Source of the DNA: Gammaproteobacteria bacterium
GTDB taxonomy: Bacteria > Pseudomonadota > Gammaproteobacteria > Chromatiales > Chromatiaceae
DNA length: 64,000 nt
Reading direction: 5' to 3'
Assembly: GCA_011389885.1 (NCBI GenBank)
Contig: JAABTK010000015.1
Span: 1 to 64,000 of the forward strand
Of this stretch, positions 52,098 through 58,806 are shown in pieces. The position numbers were made by a program, and so were the translations under genes. Below the pieces are notes generated by a model that was given only the letters and a program-made list of their open reading frames with translations, ran no database searches and was not told the DNA's origin. Positions within the stretch are counted from its first letter, which is position 1; each line of letters opens with the position of its first letter.

Positions 52098-52125
52098 GGT
52101 GCTAGGTGCTAGGTGCTGGGTGCTG
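52098..52125 (+). repeat. GGTGCTA heptamer array
   Basis: Two GGTGCTA and two GGTGCTG units in direct succession, three bases after the stop of the preceding gene and immediately before a MITE-like element. It is the fourth GGTNNNN array of the window. Confidence 0.85.
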
Positions 52126-52303
52126 GTACGCCTGCGCGTGAATAACGGAAACAACTTTTCGGGGAGGCCGAGGCTTTAGCCGGATTGAACGAAGCCCCAA
52201 TTGTGGTTGATGCCCCAAGCCCCCGCCGCGCTCTCGGCGGTCCTCTGCGCCCTCTGCGTTCCTAAATGGCGTTGTTTTCGATACTCCGGCGCAGGCGTAC
52301 TAG
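52126..52303. repeat. 175-bp MITE-like element with 30-base inverted ends
   Basis: The left end GTACGCCTGCGCGTGAATAA (continuing CGGAAACAAC) and the right end GTTGTTTTCGATACTCCGGC (continuing GCAGGCGTAC) are inverted with 25 of 30 bases matching. The interior holds a CTCTGCGCCCTCTGCGTTCC motif that accompanies this right end elsewhere (42068, 61210). No gene is inside. Confidence 0.75.
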
Positions 52304-52368
52304 CGCCTTGCGCCAGCGAGGGGTCGCCATCAAAGCAAGGCCCGAGCATAAAACAGCGGTCAGAAGGC

Positions 52369-53040
52369 CTATTCCGCCTCCAAGTGCTTGAGTTCCTCCA
52401 CCAGGGTGCCGACCTGGGCCTCCAGCAATTCCACCCGGCGTTCAAGCTCTTCCACCCGGTCCTCGCAATCGCTCTCCCGGGCGGGGGCCGGCGGCGCCTC
52501 CTTGGTCATCACCTCCAGCTCCACCTCACCGCACAGGGTATGCGCATAGCGATCCTCGCGCCGGCCCGGCCCCTTGGGCAGGCAGACCACCAGCGGCGGC
52601 TCGCGCTCCATTAGCGCCTCGGTGACCAGCAGCACCTCCTCCACGCCGTCGAACTCCGCCATGCGCTGGGTGCGGGCGCGGATATCGTTCAGGGTCATCG
52701 GCCGGCGCAGCATCAAGATGCACAGAATCGCCTGCTGCTTGCGGTTGATTGAAAACACGATGTCCATGCGGTGCCGCACCCGGTTGGCCCGCTCGCCGTA
52801 GTCCACCTTGATCAAATCCCGTGCCGCCAGCTCATTCACCAAATGCCCCACCTCGCCCTGGCTCAGATTCAGCACCGGCTCGCGGTTGGTCTTCTGATTG
52901 CAGGCCAGGGTCAGGCTGTTCACGGTCAACGGGTAGTTGTCCGGCGTGGTCAGCTCCTTCTCCATCAGGCAGGCCAACACCCGGGCCTCGGTGGGCTCGA
53001 AAAGGGACTCGGCTGCCGGGTTATCGATTTCGTCGCTCAT
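52369..53040 (-). CDS. yceH: YceH family protein (DUF480, winged-helix)
   Basis: A 223-residue protein of the YceH/UPF0502 family with two winged-helix domains: EARVLACLMEKELTTPDNYP, LACNQKTNREPVLNL, VDYGERANRVRHRMD, AILCILMLRRPMTLNDIRAR and a C-terminal coiled coil (EDRVEELERRVELLEAQVGT). The fold suggests DNA or protein binding, but no function is established. It is divergent from ybbA. Confidence 0.93.
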   Translation of the reverse strand: MSDEIDNPAAESLFEPTEARVLACLMEKELTTPDNYPLTVNSLTLACNQKTNREPVLNLSQGEVGHLVNELAARDLIKVDYGERANRVRHRMDIVFSINRKQQAILCILMLRRPMTLNDIRARTQRMAEFDGVEEVLLVTEALMEREPPLVVCLPKGPGRREDRYAHTLCGEVELEVMTKEAPPAPARESDCEDRVEELERRVELLEAQVGTLVEELKHLEAE

Positions 53041-53186
53041 TAGGGTCTCTTGCTATCGAATGAAGATCAGATGTTGCAGAACATATCGCCTCGGGCTCAC
53101 AGGCTCAACAAAAATCGAACCGGCATTGCAATGTACAGGCTTTTCCGCTCCAATGCCTATTTTCCGGGGTCTTTCGCGGCATCGCA

Positions 53187-53873
53187 ATGATCAAACTGAA
53201 AAACCTGAGCATGAGCTACCGCCTCCAGGAAGAGCAGGTGGATGTCTTGACGGCAGCCAACCTGACCCTAAAAGAGCGCGAGAGCATCGCCGTGGCGGGG
53301 CCCTCCGGCTCGGGCAAGACCACCCTGCTGCTATTACTGGCGGGGCTGGAACACCCGGATGGCGGCAGCATCTCGCTGGACGACACCGACCTCTCCAATC
53401 TGTCGCCGGACGAACTGGCCGACTGGCGGCGCGACCGCATGGGCATCGTCTTTCAGTCCTTCCACCTGGTAGCCAGCCTCACCGCGCTGGATAACGTCGC
53501 CCTGCCGCTGGAGATCGCCGGTGCGGCAGACGCCGAGGCACGCGCCAGGGGCATGCTGAAAAGCGTGGGCCTGGGCCACCGCCAGCACCACTACCCGTCC
53601 CAGCTCTCCGGCGGCGAGCAGCAGCGGGTGGCCATCGCCCGCGCCCTGGTCCATGCCCCCTCGCTGGTGCTGGCCGACGAACCCACCGGCAACCTGGACA
53701 AGCGCACCGGCGAAAAGGTGAGCGACATGCTGTTCAACCTGCACGCCGAGGCCGGCGCCACCCTGGTGCTGGCCACCCATGACGAGGCCATGGCGCGGCG
53801 CTGCGATCGCATCCTGCACCTGGACGACGGGCAACTGATCGAAAAGAGCGGTGATGCGGTGTTTTCCGGGTAG
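53187..53873 (+). CDS. ybbA: ABC transporter ATP-binding protein YbbA
   Basis: A 228-residue ABC ATPase of the LolD/MacB/YbbA group. Walker A GPSGSGKTTLLLLLAG, Q-loop MGIVFQSFHLVASLTALDNV, signature LSGGEQQRVAIARAL, Walker B LVLADEPTGNLD and H-loop LATHDEAMARR are all present. Its partner permease (YbbP-like) is the next transporter gene but is 1.5 kb away, separated by a fic gene and repeat copies. In most relatives ybbA and ybbP are adjacent. Confidence 0.93.
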   Translation: MIKLKNLSMSYRLQEEQVDVLTAANLTLKERESIAVAGPSGSGKTTLLLLLAGLEHPDGGSISLDDTDLSNLSPDELADWRRDRMGIVFQSFHLVASLTALDNVALPLEIAGAADAEARARGMLKSVGLGHRQHHYPSQLSGGEQQRVAIARALVHAPSLVLADEPTGNLDKRTGEKVSDMLFNLHAEAGATLVLATHDEAMARRCDRILHLDDGQLIEKSGDAVFSG

Positions 53874-53939
53874 GTGGATTAGCGGCGCAAACGGCAAGGC
53901 CTATTTGCTTCCGCCACCCTTGGCGCGCCGCGTAACCCC
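53873..53939 (+). repeat. GGTGGxTTAGCGGCGC hairpin repeat left of fic
   Basis: Starts in the last base of the ybbA stop: GGTGGATTAGCGGCGCAAAC, then GGCAAGGCC, ending GGCGCGCCGCGTAACCCC. It is the same as the copy after fic at 55231 with about 80% identity, in the same orientation and also abutting a stop codon. Confidence 0.8.
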
Positions 53940-54058
53940 GAGATCAGTGTGGCATCCTGGACAAAACGCCGGACATGAAGATATTTCGATAATCCTTATC
54001 CCATTGTATATAAGATACATTATCCCGATTCCACGGCGGACATACTTGCGGACACCAA

Positions 54059-55231
54059 ATGCCTCTTGAACTACCGGAGCTGACTCTGAGGGTGGACACC
54101 GCCCGCAATGGCCCCTTTGCCTTCCAGGTCGGGGTCGATGGCGCAGCGGTGGAGACCCATCTGTTGCGTATCGGCGATGCCCATCAGCGTTTCCGCGTTT
54201 CACCCCTGGCCCAGGTCGCCAACCGCCTGGAGAAAGAGGTGGTGGCGAGCAGCATCTTCGGCACCAACAGCATCGAGGGCGGAACCCTCACGGAGGAGGA
54301 GACTGGTTACGCCGTGGATCTCCCCCCCGCCGCGGTGCAGGACAGAGAGCAACGCCGGGCACGCAACCTCAGCGAGGCCTACAAGCTCTCCCAGCAAGCG
54401 GCCGCCACCCCCGATTGGCAACTGGATACCGACTTCATCCGCCAAATCCATACGGCGGTCACCGATCAATTGCCCCACGAGTATGACCGCCCCGGATCGT
54501 TCAGGGACAACCCGAAGGGGATCGCCACCCACGTCGGCGATCCGGCCCATGGCGGCCGCTATAAGCCGCCCCAGTACGGCGGAGATGTCAGCCTGCTGCT
54601 GGAGCAACTGGTCCAATGGCACCGACAGCTCGTAGATACACAGGTCCCGGCCCTGATTCGGGCGCCGCTGGTGCATTACTACTATGAACTCATCCACCCC
54701 TTTTGGGACGGCAACGGGCGGGTCGGGCGCGTGCTCGAAGCCACCCTGCTGCAATGCGAGGGCTTCCGCTACGCCCCCTTCGCCCAGGCGCGCTACTACT
54801 TCGAGCACATCGACCGCTATTTCGCCCTCTTCAATCACAGTCGCAAACAGGCGCAAAAGCACTTACCCTACCCGAATACCGACTTCGTTCTGTTCTTTCT
54901 CGAAGGGATGCTCAGCAGCATCCACAAGCTGCACGACCGGGTGAACCACCTGGTCAACCTCATCCTGTTCAAGAACGACCTCAAGCGCCGTCACGACGAA
55001 AAAGAGATCAACGCCCGCCAGTACGCCATCGTCACCCAGCTGATGGAGGCCGGTGCGCCGGCGCCGCTGGCCAGCCTGCGCCGGGCGCCCTGGTACCTTG
55101 CGCTCTACGCAAAATTGACCGACAAGACCAAGCAGCGTGACCTCTCCCGTTTGAAACAGCAGGGCCTGGTAATCCAGGACGAACAGAACCGACTCTGGCC
55201 GGGATGTATCGAACCGAATGAAAAGCTGTAG
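54059..55231 (+). CDS. Fic-domain protein (adenylyltransferase family, class II)
   Basis: A 390-residue Fic protein. The FIC motif is complete (HPFWDGNGRVGR, His213), so AMP transfer to a target hydroxyl is expected. An N-terminal inhibitory motif T-x3-E-G (GTNSIEGG, Glu73) marks a class II, self-inhibited Fic. The region YDRPGSFRDNPKGIATHVGD contains the usual flap and substrate loop. The C-terminal 100 residues resemble a winged helix (LRRAPWYLALYAKLTDKTKQ). No antitoxin gene is adjacent, in keeping with internal inhibition. The 120 bases upstream are unusually AT-rich. It sits between ybbA and ybbP and is bracketed by related repeats, suggesting arrival as a cassette. Confidence 0.93.
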   Translation: MPLELPELTLRVDTARNGPFAFQVGVDGAAVETHLLRIGDAHQRFRVSPLAQVANRLEKEVVASSIFGTNSIEGGTLTEEETGYAVDLPPAAVQDREQRRARNLSEAYKLSQQAAATPDWQLDTDFIRQIHTAVTDQLPHEYDRPGSFRDNPKGIATHVGDPAHGGRYKPPQYGGDVSLLLEQLVQWHRQLVDTQVPALIRAPLVHYYYELIHPFWDGNGRVGRVLEATLLQCEGFRYAPFAQARYYFEHIDRYFALFNHSRKQAQKHLPYPNTDFVLFFLEGMLSSIHKLHDRVNHLVNLILFKNDLKRRHDEKEINARQYAIVTQLMEAGAPAPLASLRRAPWYLALYAKLTDKTKQRDLSRLKQQGLVIQDEQNRLWPGCIEPNEKL

Positions 55232-55302
55232 GGTGGGTTAGCGGCGCGAACGGGAAGGCCTTTCCGTTTCCACCACCGCTGGAGCGCCGCGTAACCCACC
55301 CT
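55231..55302 (+). repeat. GGTGGGTTAGCGGCGC hairpin repeat right of fic
   Basis: GGGTGGGTTAGCGGCGCGAA at the left and GCGCCGCGTAACCCACCC at the right form an imperfect inverted repeat of 72 bases. It begins in the last base of the fic stop codon. Confidence 0.85.
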
Positions 55303-55323
55303 ACGGCGTCGTGGGAAAGCCAT

Positions 55324-55392
55324 GGTGGGTTACGGCGCGCAGAGGGATCGTGCCAATCGGCAAGGCCGGTGCAAGGCGCGCCTAACCCACTC
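55324..55392 (+). repeat. GGTGGGTTACGGCGCGC hairpin repeat upstream of ybbP
   Basis: GGTGGGTTACGGCGCGCAGA at the left and AAGGCGCGCCTAACCCACT at the right. It is closest to the copy at 7194-7262 and lies 21 bases after the previous copy. Confidence 0.8.
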
Positions 55393-55419
55393 TACATTGG
55401 GACTGTGGAAAGAGAGTTT

Positions 55420-57924
55420 ATGCGATACCTGACCAAACTCGCCTGGCGCGACCTGAGCGCCAGCGGCCATATCCTGTGGGTGCTGTTCGTCTGCCTGGTG
55501 CTGGGGGTGGCGCTGATCGCCGCCACCGGCGGGCTCTATCGGCAGGTGGCGGACGGCCTGCTTTCGGATACCCGGGCCTATATGGGCGGGGACCTGGAGG
55601 TGGAGTCCAGCGACCCCCTGCCCGAGGAAGTGCTCCAATGGATGAACGCCCACGGCACCGCCTCCTTGATGGTCGAGCTAGACACCATGCTGGCGACGCC
55701 CTCGGGGCGATTTCAATTGGTGGAGTTGCAGAGTCTGGATAATCAGTACCCCCTGTACGGCGAGCTAAAGCTGGAGCCGGATCGCACCCTGCACCAGACC
55801 ACCGGCCTGCGGGACGGTAGCTGGGGCGTAGCGGCGGACCCGATCCTGGCCGAGCGGCTGGATCTCAAGGTGGGCGATGAGGTGGGCATAGGTCATCTGA
55901 AGATGACCGTGCGGGCGCTGATCCGCCAACAGCCGGACCGCCGGCTGCGGGCCAACTGGCGGGGCGCGCCGGTGCTGATCGCCCAGGGGGCGCTGGAGGC
56001 CTCGGGGCTGGTGCAGCGGGGCAGTCGGGTGGAGTACGAATACCGGGTGCGCACCGAGCAGGATCCGGACGCCTGGAAGCGGGCCTTCTACGCCGCCTTC
56101 CCGGACAGCGAGTGGGAGGTGCGCACCTTCATGGAGCGCAGCGAGCGGGTGGCCCGGCGACTCGCCCAGGTGGCCTCGGGGCTGATGATCATCGGCTTCA
56201 GCACCCTGTTCATCGGCGGCCTGGGCGTGTTCAACTCGGTGCAGGCCTACCTTCAACGCAAATTGGCCACCATCGCCACCCTGCGCGCGGTGGGGCTGCG
56301 GCGCAAGCGGTTGGCGGCGGTCTATCTGATGCAGATCGGCATGCTCGCCGGCGCGGCCTGCCTGCTGGGGGCGGTCATCGGCTACCTGATCGCCCTGGGC
56401 GGGGCGGCGGTGGCCGAAGACCGCATGCAGCTCACCACCGCCGCCGCCAGCGGCCTGGCCCCGGCGCTGCTGGCCATGGCCTTCGGCCTGCTCACCGCCT
56501 TCACCTTCGCCTTTCCCGCGGTGGGTCGCGCCCTGGCCACCGACCCGGCGTCGCTGTTTCGGGACCTCGGCCACCGCATGGCCGATACCCCCCGCGCCTG
56601 GTGGCTGGCCACCGCCGCGGGCTGTCTCGCCATCGTCGCCTTGGTGCTGCTCACCCTGCCGGACCCGCTCTTCGCGCTGGGCTTCATCCTGGTGATGGGG
56701 CTGGTGTTGGCGCTGCTCGAAGGCGTGGTGCGCGGCCTGCGCCGGCTGGCGGAACGCAGCAAGCACCTGCCCTGGGTGCGCAAGCGCTTCGCCCTGCGCC
56801 TAGCCCTCTCCAACCTGCGCCGCCCCGGCTCGCCGCTGCGCTCGTCGCTGCTCTCCCTGGGCTCGGCCCTGACCCTGCTGGTGGTCTGCGCCATCCTGGT
56901 CACCGCGCTGATCGACACCATCGCCAACACCATCCCCGAGGAGGCCCCGGCGCTGGTGCTGTATGACATCTCGAAGGACCAGCGCCCGGCGGTGGAACAG
57001 GCCCTGCAACAGGCCGGCGCGACCCGCATCGACATCGCGCCCCTGGTGCGCGGGCGGCTGGCGGCGGTGAACGGCGAACCCCTGGGCGAGAGCCAGGACG
57101 AGGGGCGCCGTGAGGAGGCCCGGGACGAGCACAAGCTCACCTACCCGGCGAATAATATCGACAATGTGGAATTGGTGCGGGGTGCGTGGCTGGCGGTGGA
57201 TACCGCAGCGGTCAGCGTGGTGATGGAAGACCGGGAGGCGGATCAACTCGGACTGCAACCCGGGGACAAACTCCGCTTCGCCATCGCCGGGGCCGAGCTG
57301 GAGGCCAACCTCACCGGCATCTATCGTCAAAAGGGGATTCAGACCCGCTTCTGGTTCGAGGGCATCTTCTCCCCCGGGGCGCTGGATCCCTTCATCCACC
57401 GCCATGTGGGCGCGGCCTACATGTCCGACGCGGCGGCGCTGGCCGCCCAGCGGGAGATCGCCGCCCTGGCCCCCAACGTGGTCACGGTGCGCACCGCGGA
57501 GCTGCTGGAGACCGCCCGCGACCTGCTCGGCAAGGCGGTGGCGGGGCTGGCGGTGGTGGCCGCCATCAGCCTGGCGGTGAGCCTGCTGGTGCTCACCGGC
57601 GTGGTCGCCGCCAACCGCGCCCGCCAGGTCTACGAGGCCGCCATCCTGCACGCCCTGGGCGCCCGCCCCGGGGCCATCCGCCACAGCCTCTACAGCGAAT
57701 ACCTGCTGCTGGCGGTGGTGACCTCCGCCTTCGCCATCCTCATCGGCTCGGCCATCGCCGTGCCGCTGCTGGAGTACCGCCTCAAACTGTCGGCGGAGTT
57801 CCCGCTGTGGGCCGGCATCCTCACCGCGCTGGGGGTCAGCTACCTGGCCCTGCACCTGGGCGCGATGTATTTGCTGCGCAGGCTGAAACTCAGCCCAGCG
57901 GTGCTATTGCGAGAACGGGTTTAA
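55420..57924 (+). CDS. ybbP: ABC transporter permease YbbP (FtsX/MacB type)
   Basis: An 834-residue permease with two FtsX units, about ten membrane spans and two large periplasmic domains. The N-terminus is MRYLTKLAWRDLSASGHILW. Span regions include IIGFSTLFIGGLGVFNSVQA, LATIATLRAVGLRRKRLAAV, AVAGLAVVAAISLAVSLLVL and AAILHALGARPGAIRHSLYS (coupling helices). It pairs with YbbA. This family is thought to move lipids or lipoproteins, or to apply force to envelope partners; the substrate is unknown. AAAGAGAG precedes the ATG by three bases, which is why I prefer it over an upstream ATG at 55369 inside the repeat. Confidence 0.92.
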   Translation: MRYLTKLAWRDLSASGHILWVLFVCLVLGVALIAATGGLYRQVADGLLSDTRAYMGGDLEVESSDPLPEEVLQWMNAHGTASLMVELDTMLATPSGRFQLVELQSLDNQYPLYGELKLEPDRTLHQTTGLRDGSWGVAADPILAERLDLKVGDEVGIGHLKMTVRALIRQQPDRRLRANWRGAPVLIAQGALEASGLVQRGSRVEYEYRVRTEQDPDAWKRAFYAAFPDSEWEVRTFMERSERVARRLAQVASGLMIIGFSTLFIGGLGVFNSVQAYLQRKLATIATLRAVGLRRKRLAAVYLMQIGMLAGAACLLGAVIGYLIALGGAAVAEDRMQLTTAAASGLAPALLAMAFGLLTAFTFAFPAVGRALATDPASLFRDLGHRMADTPRAWWLATAAGCLAIVALVLLTLPDPLFALGFILVMGLVLALLEGVVRGLRRLAERSKHLPWVRKRFALRLALSNLRRPGSPLRSSLLSLGSALTLLVVCAILVTALIDTIANTIPEEAPALVLYDISKDQRPAVEQALQQAGATRIDIAPLVRGRLAAVNGEPLGESQDEGRREEARDEHKLTYPANNIDNVELVRGAWLAVDTAAVSVVMEDREADQLGLQPGDKLRFAIAGAELEANLTGIYRQKGIQTRFWFEGIFSPGALDPFIHRHVGAAYMSDAAALAAQREIAALAPNVVTVRTAELLETARDLLGKAVAGLAVVAAISLAVSLLVLTGVVAANRARQVYEAAILHALGARPGAIRHSLYSEYLLLAVVTSAFAILIGSAIAVPLLEYRLKLSAEFPLWAGILTALGVSYLALHLGAMYLLRRLKLSPAVLLRERV

Positions 57925-57976
57925 GGTAATCGCCCGCCCCGACCGATTTGCGCTCAGGCCCGCTTGAATAGATTAT

Positions 57977-58138
57977 TGAACCGCGAATAAACGCGAATAA
58001 ACGCGAATAAACGTGAAAAAAAGAAAAAGCAAAAAAACAGGGGCTTATTTGTCTCATTATCGGATGCGAAACTATATCAGCCACCCACCCAACATAACAA
58101 AAATTCCAGTCCTTTCGCGTTTTTCGCGGTTCAAAATC
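57977..58138. repeat. Inverted pair of CGCGAATAAA decamer repeats
   Basis: GAACCGCGAATAAACGCGAA continues in ten-base steps at the left; CCTTTCGCGTTTTTCGCGGT followed by TCAAAATCC is the inverted partner at the right. The interior is AT-rich. Decamer relatives lie at 37052 and 42168. Confidence 0.65.
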
Positions 58139-58230
58139 CGTATCAGCCCCCCCAACATAACAAACGTTAGCGTCTATTGGCGGCTCAAAATCCGGCCTTG
58201 ACCTTGATCATCGTACCGGCCAAGATACGC

Positions 58231-58525
58231 TGGAGTGCAAAACTTTAGTTTTGCAGGCCCCCGCCCAGGGGTTTCGGTTATCCGAAAACGCCCGAGGCCG
58301 GGATAAACCCGCCCTGAGGCCTTGCCAGCCCCGCTTCGCTCGGGAAAAACCAAGGTTTTTCACTCCAGGCTTCCGGCTGGAGTGCAAAACTTTAGTTTTG
58401 CAGGCCCCCGCCCAGGGGTTTCGGTTATCCGAAAACGCCCGAGGCCGGGATAAACCCGCCTTGGGGCTTGGCCAGCCCCGCTTCGCTCGGGAAAAACCAA
58501 GGTTTTTCACTCCAGGCTTCCGGCT
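58231..58525. repeat. Two-copy 147-bp tandem repeat of stem-loops
   Basis: Two head-to-tail copies differ at about four positions in 147. Each begins TGGAGTG and ends near CACTCCA. Inside each are three strong stems: GCAAAAC-TTTA-GTTTTGC, TTTCGG-TTAT-CCGAAA and GAAAAACC-AA-GGTTTTTC. The high identity means a recent duplication or active homogenisation. The open frames over it on both strands are not gene-like. Confidence 0.9.
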
Positions 58526-58773
58526 AGCGAAGCGGAGCTTTCGCACTTTAGCTTGAAGCAGCGGCTGGAGGGATGGTCAAGGCCCAAAATCCCTATCAGC
58601 CTTTCCCCCAACCTAATAAACATTCGTATCCTTTCGCGTCTTTTCGCGTCCATTAGCGGTTCAAATTCCATTCCAGGCCCATTGAGCGCACGGCCCGCCA
58701 GCGGCTATAGCTATCTGTGTTTATAGCTTTTCTCTGTGTACTCTGTGCCCCCTATGGTTAACAATAGCCCCAC

Positions 58774-58806
58774 GTTGTTTCCGTTACTTCGGCGCAGGCG
58801 TACTAG
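58774..58806 (+). repeat. Element end GTTGTTTCCGTTACTTCGGC...
   Basis: A well-preserved single copy of the inverted-end sequence of the 52126 and 41647 elements, ending GGCGCAGGCGTACTAG. It overlaps the last codon and stop codon of rlmKL on the minus strand. Confidence 0.75.

Larger units (their letters stand above)
57925..58802. other. Repeat-rich region between convergent ybbP and rlmKL
   Basis: No gene is supported in 878 bases. It contains decamer repeats with ends facing each other (57977-58138), a two-copy 147-bp tandem repeat of hairpins (58231-58525), another decamer-type end (about 58627-58668, minus strand) and a GTTGTTTCCGTTACTTCGGC repeat end at 58774-58806. Small open frames in it are translations of the tandem repeat. 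Confidence 0.7.

Noticed and set aside
58231-58525. The 147-bp tandem repeat considered as a CRISPR array or as coding sequence
   Set aside because: There are only two long units with no spacers, and no cas genes nearby. The two-strand open frames simply reflect stop-free GC-rich repeats.
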